A stretch of DNA of 64,000 bases from Cyanobacteria bacterium OH_PDB_230 (GTDB lineage Bacteria > Cyanobacteriota > Vampirovibrionia > Gastranaerophilales > Gastranaerophilaceae): NCBI GenBank assembly GCA_023421795.1, contig JAEZSO010000002.1:1116001-1180000 (forward strand). Reading direction: 5' to 3'. The first letter of the stretch is position 1; every line of letters begins with the position of its first letter. The notes beneath the pieces are model-generated. The model was not told the origin of the DNA, made no database searches, and worked only from the letters and a program-made list of their open reading frames with translations. The position numbers and the translations under genes were made by a program. Shown one piece after another: positions 44,635 through 53,759 of this stretch.

Positions 44635-46764
44635 ATGATTGATGTAAAAAAGAAAGAGCTTATAGTTGGAGATAAGCTGGTAACAATTGAAACAGGAAAG
44701 TATGCTAAACAAGCAAGTGCATCTGTAGTTGTAACTTGTGGAGAAACAATGCTGTTGGTGCATGCGGTAATTAGCCCGCAGCCTAGAGTGGGTATAGATT
44801 TCTTTCCATTGTTGATAGATTATGAAGAAAGAATGTCAGCCGTAGGTAGAATACCGGGCGGCTATAATAGAAGTGAAGGAAGAGCTTCAGAAAAAGCTAT
44901 ATTAACTTCAAGATTAATTGATAGACCGATTAGACCTTTATTCCCTAAGGGATATAGAAATGATGTTCAGATTGTGGCTCAATTGTTGAGTTTAGATTCT
45001 GAAAACCAACCTGATACATTAGCTGTTCTTGGTGCATCTGCCGCATTAATGCTAACTGATGCTCCTTTTGAAGGACCAGTCGGTGCTGTTAGAGTTAGTA
45101 GAGTTGACGGCAATTTAGTCGCTAACCCAACTTACCAACAAGCTGATAAATCAGATTTAGACATCGTAGTAGCTGGTACAGCCGATTCTGTAATAATGGT
45201 TGAAGCAGGATGTAAATTCGTTACAGAAGATGAAATTATGCAAGCTGTAGAATTTGCACAAGTTGAGATTGCAAAACAAGTTCAAGCACAAATTGAATTC
45301 GCTCAAGAATGCGGCATTCAAAAACCTGAATTTGTAAACCCTCACGATACAACAGAACTTTTTAACATAATTAAAGATATGGCTTACGATTCAGTTTTTG
45401 CTGCTTATCATAACTTTGATAGAGATGCTAGACGAGCAAAACTGGATGAAGCAAAAGCAAAAGTTAAAGAACACTTTGTAAATCTTGATGATGAACATCC
45501 AATCAAAAAAATGATGCAAGAAACAGGCATCGATTTTGTTTCTGAAGAATTTAAAACTTTAGAGAAAAAAGTTATGAGAGCTATGATTGTAGAAGAAGGT
45601 GTAAGAGCCGACGGTAGAAAAGCTGAAGAAGTAAGACCAATCTGGTGTGAAACCGGTGTTGTTCCAAGAGCTCACGGTTCAGCTGTATTTACAAGAGGAC
45701 AAACTCAAGTTCTTTCAATAGCAACATTAGCTGGTCCAGGTATGGCTCAAGAACTTGATGGTGTTGATCCTCAAACTACAAAGAAATATATGCACAAATA
45801 CTTATTCCCTGGTTTTTCAGTTGGCGAAGTAAAACCAATGAGAGGTCCTGGAAGAAGAGAGGTTGGACACGGTAACTTAGCTGAAAGAGCTAATATCCCT
45901 GCATTACCAGATGAAGCGGATTTTGGATATGTAATAAGAGTAACTTCAGATGTATTAGAATCGAATGGTTCAACATCTATGGCATCTACTTGCGGAAGCT
46001 CTATGGCTCTTATGGATGCAGGTGTTCCTGTTAAATGTATGATCGGCGGAGTTGCAATGGGTCTTATTAAAGAAGGCAGCTCAGATGTTGTTCTTACAGA
46101 TATTCAAGGTATTGAAGATTTCTTAGGCGATATGGACTTTAAAGTTACAGGTGATGAAAATGCTATTACAGCTCTTCAAATGGATATGAAAATTAAAGGT
46201 ATCTCAAATGAAACTTTAAGAAGAGCATTAGCTCAAGCTAAAGAAGGTCGTTTGCATATCCTTTCTAAAATGAAAGAAGCTATATCTGCACCAAGAACTG
46301 AATTGTCAAAATATGCTCCAAGCATTACAACAATGATTATCCCTACCGAAGATATCGGTGCTGTAATTGGACCTGGCGGTAAAAACATAAGAAATATCAT
46401 TGAGTGCTCAGGTGCTGAAATCGATATTCAAGACAGCGGTGTGGTAACAATTACTTCTAATGATCAGGAAGGTGCAGCTATTGCCAAACAAATGATTAAC
46501 CAAATAGTCTTCAAACCAGAAGAAGGTATGATTTGTAGAGGTAAAGTTGTAAGAATTATTCCTATTGGCGCTTTCGTAGAATTAGCTCCTGGAAAAGATG
46601 GAATGGTTCATATTTCTCAAGTATGCAAAGAAAGAATTGAAACTATCGAAAGCCACTTAAGCGTTGGTCAGGAAGTTGTCGTAAAAGTCATTAAAATTGA
46701 CGAAAAAGGCAGAGTAAATCTGACAATCAAAGGGGTTTCTGAAGAAGAAATCGCAAGCGTATAA
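44635..46764 (+). CDS. pnp: Polynucleotide phosphorylase
   Basis: 3'-5' phosphorolytic exoribonuclease of RNA turnover. Two RNase PH domains (IPGGYNRSEGR in the first; MRGPGRREVGHGNLAERA and the active-site region GSSMALMDAGVPVK in the second) surround a helical domain. A KH domain (VIGPGGKNIRNI) and an S1 domain (AFVELAPGKDGMVHISQV) follow. At 709 aa it is full length. Ribosome site AAGGAAG precedes the ATG and a terminator follows. Confidence 0.97.
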   Translation: MIDVKKKELIVGDKLVTIETGKYAKQASASVVVTCGETMLLVHAVISPQPRVGIDFFPLLIDYEERMSAVGRIPGGYNRSEGRASEKAILTSRLIDRPIRPLFPKGYRNDVQIVAQLLSLDSENQPDTLAVLGASAALMLTDAPFEGPVGAVRVSRVDGNLVANPTYQQADKSDLDIVVAGTADSVIMVEAGCKFVTEDEIMQAVEFAQVEIAKQVQAQIEFAQECGIQKPEFVNPHDTTELFNIIKDMAYDSVFAAYHNFDRDARRAKLDEAKAKVKEHFVNLDDEHPIKKMMQETGIDFVSEEFKTLEKKVMRAMIVEEGVRADGRKAEEVRPIWCETGVVPRAHGSAVFTRGQTQVLSIATLAGPGMAQELDGVDPQTTKKYMHKYLFPGFSVGEVKPMRGPGRREVGHGNLAERANIPALPDEADFGYVIRVTSDVLESNGSTSMASTCGSSMALMDAGVPVKCMIGGVAMGLIKEGSSDVVLTDIQGIEDFLGDMDFKVTGDENAITALQMDMKIKGISNETLRRALAQAKEGRLHILSKMKEAISAPRTELSKYAPSITTMIIPTEDIGAVIGPGGKNIRNIIECSGAEIDIQDSGVVTITSNDQEGAAIAKQMINQIVFKPEEGMICRGKVVRIIPIGAFVELAPGKDGMVHISQVCKERIETIESHLSVGQEVVVKVIKIDEKGRVNLTIKGVSEEEIASV

Positions 46765-46772
46765 CATTAATC

Positions 46773-46798
46773 AGGCTCTCTTTTTAGAGAGCCTTTTT
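46773..46798 (+). terminator. Rho-independent terminator of pnp
   Basis: AGGCTCTCT (46773-46781) pairs with AGAGAGCCT (46786-46794), followed by T residues. Confidence 0.92.
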
Positions 46799-46812
46799 AA
46801 AAAGGAAACATA

Positions 46813-48024
46813 ATGAAAAACTCTTTAAAGTATACTTGTATATTTGGTGGAGGCGCTGTAAGGGGCATTTCTTATGTTGGGGCTGTTAAAGCTTTAAGAG
46901 AATTCGGAGTGGAAATCGACTCAGTTGCCGGCTCCTCAGTAGGGGCTCTTTTTGCTATTTTGTATGCGCTCGATTACTCTTGTGATGAGATGAAAGAGAT
47001 TTTCCTTAATTTTAATTTTAATATGTTTAAAGATATTAATTTCCCGCTTGGCCCTGATTTTGCGTTTAGTAAAGGCGAAGTGTTTTTAAACTTTGTGAGA
47101 GATTTGATTGAAAAAAAATATTACGGTGATTCATATATAAAAGGGGAAAACGCGCCGGTTAATTTTTCTGATATAGAAAAAGATTTATATATTTTAACTT
47201 GCGATTTGAGCAATAATACCCCGTTCGTTTTTTCAAAAAATAACACACCTGATTTTGAAGTCGCTTTGGCTGTGAGAATTTCCGCAAGTTTGCCGGGATT
47301 GATGAAGCCAACTGAAGTAGATGATAAATTTTTAGTAGATGGCGATTTGATTAAAAGCTGGCCTTTGTGGAAAACGGATGTCGGTTTATGTGGTAATAAT
47401 TCACGAATTTTAGAATTCCGTCTGGAAGGTTGCCGTGATTCTGTGGTTATAAAAAACCCTCTCGACTATTTAAACACTGTTTTTAGCTCTTTTTCAAATT
47501 TTTGTACTGAAAATATTATTGAAACTTATCAAAAAAACGATAAGTTTGATTATATATTGATAGATACTAAAAATGTTTTACTTATTGACTTTACAATGCC
47601 TGTAGAAAAGAGATTAGAGCTGATACAAAACGGCTATGATACGACTGTTACTTATTTTAAAGAACATCTTTTAAACAAGAAAAAGAATGTTCTTCCAAAA
47701 TATAAATATGTTAAAACAATGCTAGTTGATGTAGAAAGACTTTTGGTATCCGATCAATTAGAACAGTCAAAAAATAAATTATATGAACTGATGGCTAACA
47801 TGTATGAGTCGCTTAAGTTTATCGATGAATGCGTTTATTACGAAATAAATGAATTTAAAAAAGATTTTATACCAGATATCAAAAACTTTTTATTCTTCAA
47901 AAAAATGCATCCTGTTTCTAAAACAAAGCATATTAAAAAATTAAATTCTATGATCGAGAACCTGCAAATGAAGTGTGACGAGCTTTCTGAATATATAAGG
48001 TCGTGCAAAAAATCGATTTATTAG
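46813..48024 (+). CDS. Patatin-like phospholipase
   Basis: Serine acyl hydrolase. The oxyanion motif FGGGAVRG (11-18) is followed by G-x-S-x-G with S42 (GSSVGA) and the catalytic D176 (FLVDGDL). Residues 1-260 are the patatin domain; the C-terminal 140 residues are a Lys-rich helical region of unknown role. There is no signal peptide, so it may act on inner-membrane lipids or be exported by other means. It starts 15 bases after the pnp terminator. Confidence 0.9.
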   Translation: MKNSLKYTCIFGGGAVRGISYVGAVKALREFGVEIDSVAGSSVGALFAILYALDYSCDEMKEIFLNFNFNMFKDINFPLGPDFAFSKGEVFLNFVRDLIEKKYYGDSYIKGENAPVNFSDIEKDLYILTCDLSNNTPFVFSKNNTPDFEVALAVRISASLPGLMKPTEVDDKFLVDGDLIKSWPLWKTDVGLCGNNSRILEFRLEGCRDSVVIKNPLDYLNTVFSSFSNFCTENIIETYQKNDKFDYILIDTKNVLLIDFTMPVEKRLELIQNGYDTTVTYFKEHLLNKKKNVLPKYKYVKTMLVDVERLLVSDQLEQSKNKLYELMANMYESLKFIDECVYYEINEFKKDFIPDIKNFLFFKKMHPVSKTKHIKKLNSMIENLQMKCDELSEYIRSCKKSIY

Positions 48025-48147
48025 TTGTAAATTTCTTTAATTTTTTTTAATAATAACAATTATTTTCGCCTATTTAAATTTTTATCCAAGTATAATATTA
48101 AAAGGTGTCAAGACTGGCATGCTCATATTAATTAAGAGAAGGTATTT

Positions 48148-49008
48148 ATGAATATTATTGAAAGCGATAAATCTTTATTAACAGCATTAGAGCAGGAAAA
48201 AGAAACTGGAAGCAATTTTAATTTGATTTTTAAAATTGTCGAAGGTTTAAAAAGTATTTTAGAAGAAGATAAGGCTCAAAAACAACCTTTATTTTTAACG
48301 ATAAATGATCAATTTCTTATAAAATTTGTAAAAAGCATAATAACTGCACCTAAAAATACTTATCTGATAGGTATTACAGGAGAATCAGCTTCAGGTAAAA
48401 CCACCTTTGTGCAAAATGCCGCAAAAGCTTTTATAAGAGAAAAAGAAAACAAGCTATTTACAACAATTTGTTGTGATGATTATTATTTTGATACTGCCAG
48501 AGAGCTAAGAGAGGCCGGCAGCTATGAAAATCTATTCAAAAAAGGATTCAGTTTGGACACTCCTAATGCAATCAATTTAGAGCTTATGAGAGCCCATTTA
48601 GTCAGCTTGAAAAACTGCTGCGGAGTAAATGCTCCCGAATATGATTTTGTTACGTGTGAAAGCAAGCCAAATAAAATTAAAAAAGCTCCAGCAAAAATCA
48701 TTTTAAATGAAGGCTTATATGTTTTAAATAAAAATGTCATTGACGTACATGATGTTAAAGTATACGTGTTTACGCCGTTTAATGTTATAAAAGACAGATG
48801 GTATGTAAGAGCTGAACTTAGAGGTAAAGTTGGAACTGCTGCTGATATGCAGTTTGCGGATGTGAATTCTACGGCACAAGTCTACATAAGGCCGACTATG
48901 CAGCAAGCTGATATCGTTATCAACGGTCTATCCTCTTCAGAATATATAGAACATATCACGGGTAGAATTTTGAATTTGATAAAACAAATAGTTTTAAGCA
49001 ATAAATAA
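48148..49008 (+). CDS. P-loop kinase of the uridine kinase / phosphoribulokinase family
   Basis: 286 residues. An N-terminal helical extension of 70 residues precedes the P-loop GITGESASGKTT (75-86). TICCDDYYFDT is the substrate-binding DDxY of uridine kinase-like enzymes, and VYVFTPFNVIKDRWYVR lies near the lid. The substrate could be uridine, ribulose phosphate or another nucleoside-like compound; the sequence does not decide. A bidirectional terminator follows. Confidence 0.78.
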   Translation: MNIIESDKSLLTALEQEKETGSNFNLIFKIVEGLKSILEEDKAQKQPLFLTINDQFLIKFVKSIITAPKNTYLIGITGESASGKTTFVQNAAKAFIREKENKLFTTICCDDYYFDTARELREAGSYENLFKKGFSLDTPNAINLELMRAHLVSLKNCCGVNAPEYDFVTCESKPNKIKKAPAKIILNEGLYVLNKNVIDVHDVKVYVFTPFNVIKDRWYVRAELRGKVGTAADMQFADVNSTAQVYIRPTMQQADIVINGLSSSEYIEHITGRILNLIKQIVLSNK

Positions 49009-49034
49009 AAGGTATCAATTGATACCTTTTATCT
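49007..49034. terminator. Bidirectional terminator between kinase and 49049 gene
   Basis: AAAAGGTATC (49007-49016) pairs with GATACCTTTT (49021-49030), loop AATT, with A/T flanks on both sides. Confidence 0.88.
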
Positions 49035-49048
49035 TTATTATTTAATTT

Positions 49049-49822
49049 TTATTTGAATTGTCCATTATAAAGCCCTTCTTGGTCCATCAACTTAATAGCG
49101 AGAGCATAGAATTTATTCCAGTAATCTACACTTCCTTCTTTGTATTCAGAAAGTTGAGTTTTTATTTCATCTGTCATCCATTGAGGCATTGATTCTTTTA
49201 TTATTCTTTGGGTGTCTTTTGATAATAGATATTCCTTGTTTTTAGGGTCACTTGCTTTGCTCCAGTAAGAAGTATCGACTTCTCTTATCGTGTAATTTTG
49301 TAGACCCCAACGAGAGTTTTCAAATACACTTAAGTCAAACACTGTATTCTCTTGATTTCCGTCGTCGGTGCCGCTGAATCGGAAGTCATAAAAACTAATT
49401 CTATTTTGTGTTATCTCGAATGCATCATATGGTTTTCCGTTTTCCCATTTCATGCCAATCTTTTCGGTAAAACCTTTTTCATCCATTACTTCGTAATGAT
49501 TAGCGTTAAAATTTACATTGGTAAAAATATTGTCGCCTTCAGCTTGGAAAAGAATATCGTTTTTCTTGTCATTGCTTTCAAGATATCTGTCCCAATTCAG
49601 CAAGTTGCCTTCAATACCGTCGCCGTTAGAGCCGCCTTCTATGTTGTTTTCTATATTTTGAAGAACGACGTTACCGTCTACACCGCTCATAAAAAGACTG
49701 CTTTTAAAATCGGTAAAGCCAAATACTTTTTGTCTTATTTTAAAACGTTCTAATTCTACATCAAATCCTGGACCTAAGTCACCTGATCTACCCACATATG
49801 AATTATTATTGATTGGATTCAC
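49049..49822 (-). CDS. Hypothetical acidic protein, unknown
   Basis: 257 residues, acidic and Asn/Asp-rich, with no signal peptide or TM segment. An EF-hand/dockerin-like GGSNGDGIEGN lies near residue 63 and could bind calcium. The C-terminus is helical (MPQWMTDEIKTQLSEYKEG). The N-terminus (MNPINNNSYVGRSGDLGPGF) is polar. I do not recognise a family. Confidence 0.65.
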   Translation of the reverse strand: MNPINNNSYVGRSGDLGPGFDVELERFKIRQKVFGFTDFKSSLFMSGVDGNVVLQNIENNIEGGSNGDGIEGNLLNWDRYLESNDKKNDILFQAEGDNIFTNVNFNANHYEVMDEKGFTEKIGMKWENGKPYDAFEITQNRISFYDFRFSGTDDGNQENTVFDLSVFENSRWGLQNYTIREVDTSYWSKASDPKNKEYLLSKDTQRIIKESMPQWMTDEIKTQLSEYKEGSVDYWNKFYALAIKLMDQEGLYNGQFK

Positions 49823-49908
49823 AGTAACTACTCCAAACTTTTACTTACATAATAATAAAAACTAAAAATATACTCCGTATGCATAAAGTATATATTTTGT
49901 TACAATTC

Positions 49909-50760
49909 TTAATTATTTAAATTGTATCTTATAACAGTATTTGTATCTTGTTCGGAGATATATAATACGTCATTTTTTATGTATAGGTAATAAGGTTTGT
50001 TCACATTCGTCATAAACACATAGACTTGACCTGCTGGTGTTATTTTTAAAATATTGTTTGCCTCATAATTTGCGACATATAGGTTGTCGAATTTGTCTGC
50101 GGCAATGCCGACAGGGCTATTAATGAAAGGGCTTTTTGCAAAAGCTATATGTGATTTGTTAGGTGTAATTTTGGAAATATAATTATTCGTATAATTAGCA
50201 ATATAAATGTTACCCTTAGAGTCAGATGTTATTCCTGTAGGTGATGAAAGTTTGTAAAACATTGTTTTTTTTGAGGGGTCTGCTGTCGTTATTTTATTTC
50301 TTTTTTGTCTTTCTTCTCTGATTTTTATTTTTGTATTTATTTGAGAGCGTAAGGTTTCTACCTTGGCATAACTTTCATATGATTGAGGAATCGAAGATAA
50401 ATATTTCAAGGCTAAGGTATAACTTTCAATATCCATATAGTTTTTAGCGATTTCATAGTTTGCATCATGATCATCAGGTTTTATTTTCAACAATTTTGCA
50501 TAGGTGCTAATCGCATTTTCTTTCTGATTTAAATAATTGTACACCGTAGCAAGATTATAGTATGCATCTACATATGTTGGATCTGACTGTATTGCTTTTT
50601 GGAAACAAATAACAGCTGCTGAATATGATTTGTTCTGGAAATTTGCAATTCCCTGATTATAATAATTTCCCGCAACATAAGAAACTTCTTCGCTATAGGC
50701 TGTAATCGAGCCAAGAAGGATGCTGAATATAATTAATATTATTTTTTGTTTTAATTTCAT
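49909..50760 (-). CDS. Secreted TPR protein with NHL-type repeats
   Basis: 283 residues. A Sec signal peptide (IILIIFSILLGSITAYS, cleavage near 23-25) is followed by three TPR units (about 28-130; YYNQGIANFQNKSYSAAV, AYYNLATVYNYLNQ, DANYEIAKNYMDIES). A basic linker then leads to about three NHL-like blades (GITSDSKGNIYIANY, GIAADKFDNLYVANY and a last partial one). A full NHL propeller usually needs six blades, so this is incomplete or pairs with another subunit. It is probably a periplasmic protein-interaction protein. Confidence 0.75.
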   Translation of the reverse strand: MKLKQKIILIIFSILLGSITAYSEEVSYVAGNYYNQGIANFQNKSYSAAVICFQKAIQSDPTYVDAYYNLATVYNYLNQKENAISTYAKLLKIKPDDHDANYEIAKNYMDIESYTLALKYLSSIPQSYESYAKVETLRSQINTKIKIREERQKRNKITTADPSKKTMFYKLSSPTGITSDSKGNIYIANYTNNYISKITPNKSHIAFAKSPFINSPVGIAADKFDNLYVANYEANNILKITPAGQVYVFMTNVNKPYYLYIKNDVLYISEQDTNTVIRYNLNN

Positions 50761-50765
50761 ACAAT

Positions 50766-52235
50766 CTATAGATTAGGTTTGTTTTCGTTAAATTTCAAAG
50801 TTTCTTCAAGTTTGTATGCTGCATTAAGAAGTTTATCTTCTTTCAGTGGCGGTGCTAATAGCTGAACGCCTATTGGCATATTGGTTTCATCAATGCCGCA
50901 AGGTAAATTCATCGCAGGAATCCCCGCTAAATTTGCCGTGATTGTTGCTATGTCCGTTAAGTACATGCTTAATGGATCCGCTACTTTTGAGCCTATTTCA
51001 AAGGCTGTATAAGGACAAGTTGGTGAAAGCAGAACATCAGCTTTTTCAAATGCTTTATCAAAATCATTTTTAATCAGTCTTCTTATTTGTTGTGCTTTCT
51101 TATAATATGCATCATAGTAGCCTGAACTTAGGGCATATGTTCCAAGCATTATTCTTCTTTTTACTTCAGGTCCGAAACCTTCGGCTCTTGTTCTTGTATA
51201 CATTTCAATTAAATTTTCAGCATTTTTAGTCCTATGGCCGTATTTAACACCATCAAACCTTGCCAAATTTGAGCTGGCTTCAGCGGTTGCGATTATGTAA
51301 TATACTCCGATTGAATATTTTACGAGTGGAAGAGATACTTCAACTATCTCGGCTCCTAAATCTTTATATTTTTGTATAACATTTTCTATTGCTTTTGATA
51401 CATCAGAAGTAAGTCCGTCACCCAGCAACTCCTTTATTATACCTACTCTTAGGCCTTTTATGTCTTTTTTTAGGTCTGCTGAAAAGTTCGGGGTTTCAAC
51501 ATCTAAAGATGTTGAGTCATTTGGATCATGACCTGATATAGCATTTAAAAGCAATGCAGCATCTTCTACTGAATGAGAGAAAGGTCCTATTTGATCCAGA
51601 GATGAAGCAAATGCTATAAGACCATATCTAGAAACTCTTCCATATGTTGGTTTTAAACCCACTAAGCCACAGAAGCTTGCAGGAAGTCTTATACTTCCTC
51701 CTGTATCAGAACCAAGCGCTAATGTGGTTTGGCAAGAAGCAACAGCGGCTGCTGAGCCACCAGAGCTTCCGCCAGGAACTTTATTTAAATCCCACGGGTT
51801 TCTCACTATTCCAAAAGCAGAGTTCTCATTACTTGAGCCCATTGCAAATTCATCCAGGTTTGTTTTTCCGATGATTGGAATAAGGTTTTCTTTTAATTTT
51901 TTGGTTACAGTAGCATCATATGGCGATACAAAGTTTTCTAATATTTTGCTTGATGCTGTTGTTTTTGAACCTTTAAGATTTATATTATCTTTCAAAGCAA
52001 GGGGAATACCCGCTAATGCAGGTAGTTCTTCTCCGGCTTGAATTTTTCTGTCTACTTCTTTGGCCGTTTCTATAGCTGTTTCTTTTGTAAGAGAGTTAAA
52101 GGCACCGATTTTAGAATCTACTTGTTCGTTTCTCTTATAGGCAGCTTCAACTAGTTCTAGTGCTGTAATATCTTTATTTAAAAGTGCTTTTCGTTGCTCT
52201 GTTGCGCTTTTACATAATAGTTCTTCTATGTTCAA
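50766..52235 (-). CDS. gatA: Glu-tRNA(Gln) amidotransferase subunit A
   Basis: Amidase subunit of GatCAB, which makes Gln-tRNA. The Ser-cis-Ser-Lys triad is K82 (LKDNINLKG), S157 (PGGSSGGSAA) and S181 (GSDTGGSIR). I chose the TTG at 52235 because GAGGAT is upstream and 489 aa is the normal size; the longer frame to 52337 would run into lpdA. No gatB or gatC is in this window, so the complex is encoded at more than one locus. Confidence 0.95.
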   Translation of the reverse strand: MNIEELLCKSATEQRKALLNKDITALELVEAAYKRNEQVDSKIGAFNSLTKETAIETAKEVDRKIQAGEELPALAGIPLALKDNINLKGSKTTASSKILENFVSPYDATVTKKLKENLIPIIGKTNLDEFAMGSSNENSAFGIVRNPWDLNKVPGGSSGGSAAAVASCQTTLALGSDTGGSIRLPASFCGLVGLKPTYGRVSRYGLIAFASSLDQIGPFSHSVEDAALLLNAISGHDPNDSTSLDVETPNFSADLKKDIKGLRVGIIKELLGDGLTSDVSKAIENVIQKYKDLGAEIVEVSLPLVKYSIGVYYIIATAEASSNLARFDGVKYGHRTKNAENLIEMYTRTRAEGFGPEVKRRIMLGTYALSSGYYDAYYKKAQQIRRLIKNDFDKAFEKADVLLSPTCPYTAFEIGSKVADPLSMYLTDIATITANLAGIPAMNLPCGIDETNMPIGVQLLAPPLKEDKLLNAAYKLEETLKFNENKPNL

Positions 52236-52308
52236 TTTTATATCCTCTGTCCAGATTGTCTTACAATTATTATAGTTTAAAAAAGCAAAAATGTTGAACT
52301 GTTTACAA

Positions 52309-53661
52309 TTATTTTGCTTGAGGTAAATGAAGGGCAATGTTATCTAACCCGAGAACGGCTTCATACAAACCTTCAGAATACGTAGGATGAGCAAATATTA
52401 CTTCAGAGATTTGTTTAGGTGAAGTTTTATTTTGAATTGCTATTGCAACTTGTTGGATCATTGCAGATGCCTCTTCCCCGATTATGTGCGCTCCCAGTAT
52501 TTCTTTCTCGTTTGCAAGTATTTTTACAAATCCTTCAATCTTGTCATCAGCATATGCTTTTCCAAGCGCGGCTAAAGGAAAGAATGATTTTTTGTAGCTT
52601 AGGTTTTCTTCTGTAAGTTGTTTTTCTGTTTTTCCTATCCATGCGATTTCAGGGGAACCATATATTACAGAAGGAACTTTGTTTCTGTCGAAAGTTGAAT
52701 CAGCATTGTTTATAAGATGTTCTATAACCTCTGTTGCTTGATGAATGGCGCTATGAGCAAGCATTGATCTGCCGTTTACGTCTCCTATTGCATAAATATT
52801 GTCATAGTTCGTTTTAAAGTTGTTGTCAGTTTTTATGTATTTATCCAATTGAATTGTTTTTGAAAAATCGTTGTTTAAAAGTTCAGGACTTCTCCCCGCA
52901 GCAAGTAAGATGCAGTCGGTTTCTATTTCTTTTCCGTTAGTCAAAAGAACCTTGTTGTTCTCTATTCTTTCTACTGATGTAGAGGTAAAGAATTGAATTC
53001 TGTTTCTTTTAAAGATTCTCTCTACTCTTTGCGAAATTTCTTCGTCTGCTAATGGAATAAGTCTTTCTGCTAATTCAATTATCGAAACCTTCGTATCCAG
53101 CCCTGAAAATATTCTGGCCCATTCGATACCGATGGCGCCTGAACCTACTATAAGGATATTTTTTGGAACGGATTCAAGTTTTAATATGTCGTCAGAGTCT
53201 AAAACGAAATCATCGGGGTAAAAACCCTCAAATTGAAATTTATTAGGTTTTGAGCCAGTCGCAATTATAATGTTTTTGCATTCATAGGCTTCTGAATCGG
53301 TTAATATTTCTGTCTGACTTATTATTTGCGCTTCTTCATTTACAATTTTTATTCCATATCCGCAGATAAGCTGGGTAAGAGACTTTTTGATTTTTTCTGT
53401 GATAGTATCTTTTCTCTGTAATATTTTTGAATAATCGTATGTTATATTATCAGCAGATATGCCGTATTTGCCGGAGGTTTTGACTGTCTCTAGAACTTCA
53501 ACTGAATGAAGCATTGCTTTTGTAGGTATGCAACCACGGTTTAAGCAGGTTCCTCCAATGTCTTTTTTCTCAAACAAAACTACACTGAACCCGTATTGAG
53601 CTGCTCTGATTGCTGCGCTGTAGCCGGCTGGTCCTGCACCGATAATCCCTATATCGTACAT
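52309..53661 (-). CDS. lpdA: Dihydrolipoamide dehydrogenase
   Basis: FAD-dependent E3 enzyme of 2-oxoacid dehydrogenases or glycine cleavage. The FAD motif GIIGAGPAG is followed by the redox disulfide C39-LNRG-C44 (GGTCLNRGCIPTK), the NAD motif VGSGAIGIEWA, and the C-terminal FAHPTYSEGLYEA with the catalytic His-Glu. Its 450 aa are full length. No E1/E2 genes are adjacent, so the partner complex is unknown. Confidence 0.94.
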   Translation of the reverse strand: MYDIGIIGAGPAGYSAAIRAAQYGFSVVLFEKKDIGGTCLNRGCIPTKAMLHSVEVLETVKTSGKYGISADNITYDYSKILQRKDTITEKIKKSLTQLICGYGIKIVNEEAQIISQTEILTDSEAYECKNIIIATGSKPNKFQFEGFYPDDFVLDSDDILKLESVPKNILIVGSGAIGIEWARIFSGLDTKVSIIELAERLIPLADEEISQRVERIFKRNRIQFFTSTSVERIENNKVLLTNGKEIETDCILLAAGRSPELLNNDFSKTIQLDKYIKTDNNFKTNYDNIYAIGDVNGRSMLAHSAIHQATEVIEHLINNADSTFDRNKVPSVIYGSPEIAWIGKTEKQLTEENLSYKKSFFPLAALGKAYADDKIEGFVKILANEKEILGAHIIGEEASAMIQQVAIAIQNKTSPKQISEVIFAHPTYSEGLYEAVLGLDNIALHLPQAK

Positions 53662-53703
53662 GTATCTCTCCTTAAACTTTACAAATTATACTACAAATTT
53701 AAG

Positions 53704-53739
53704 CAATAAAAAAACAGCCCCAGTAAGCTGAAGCTGTTT
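53704..53739 (-). terminator. Terminator downstream of eno (minus strand)
   Basis: On the minus strand AAACAGCTTCAG pairs with CTGGGGCTGTTT over 12 bases (plus coordinates 53712-53723 with 53728-53739, two G-T pairs), followed by T residues at 53711-53704. Confidence 0.85.
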
Positions 53740-53759
53740 CTTTTTATATATTTTGCTAA

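Noticed and set aside
52236..52337. Longer GatA starting at 52337
   Set aside because: It would overlap lpdA and adds residues not found in GatA; the TTG at 52235 has GAGGAT upstream.
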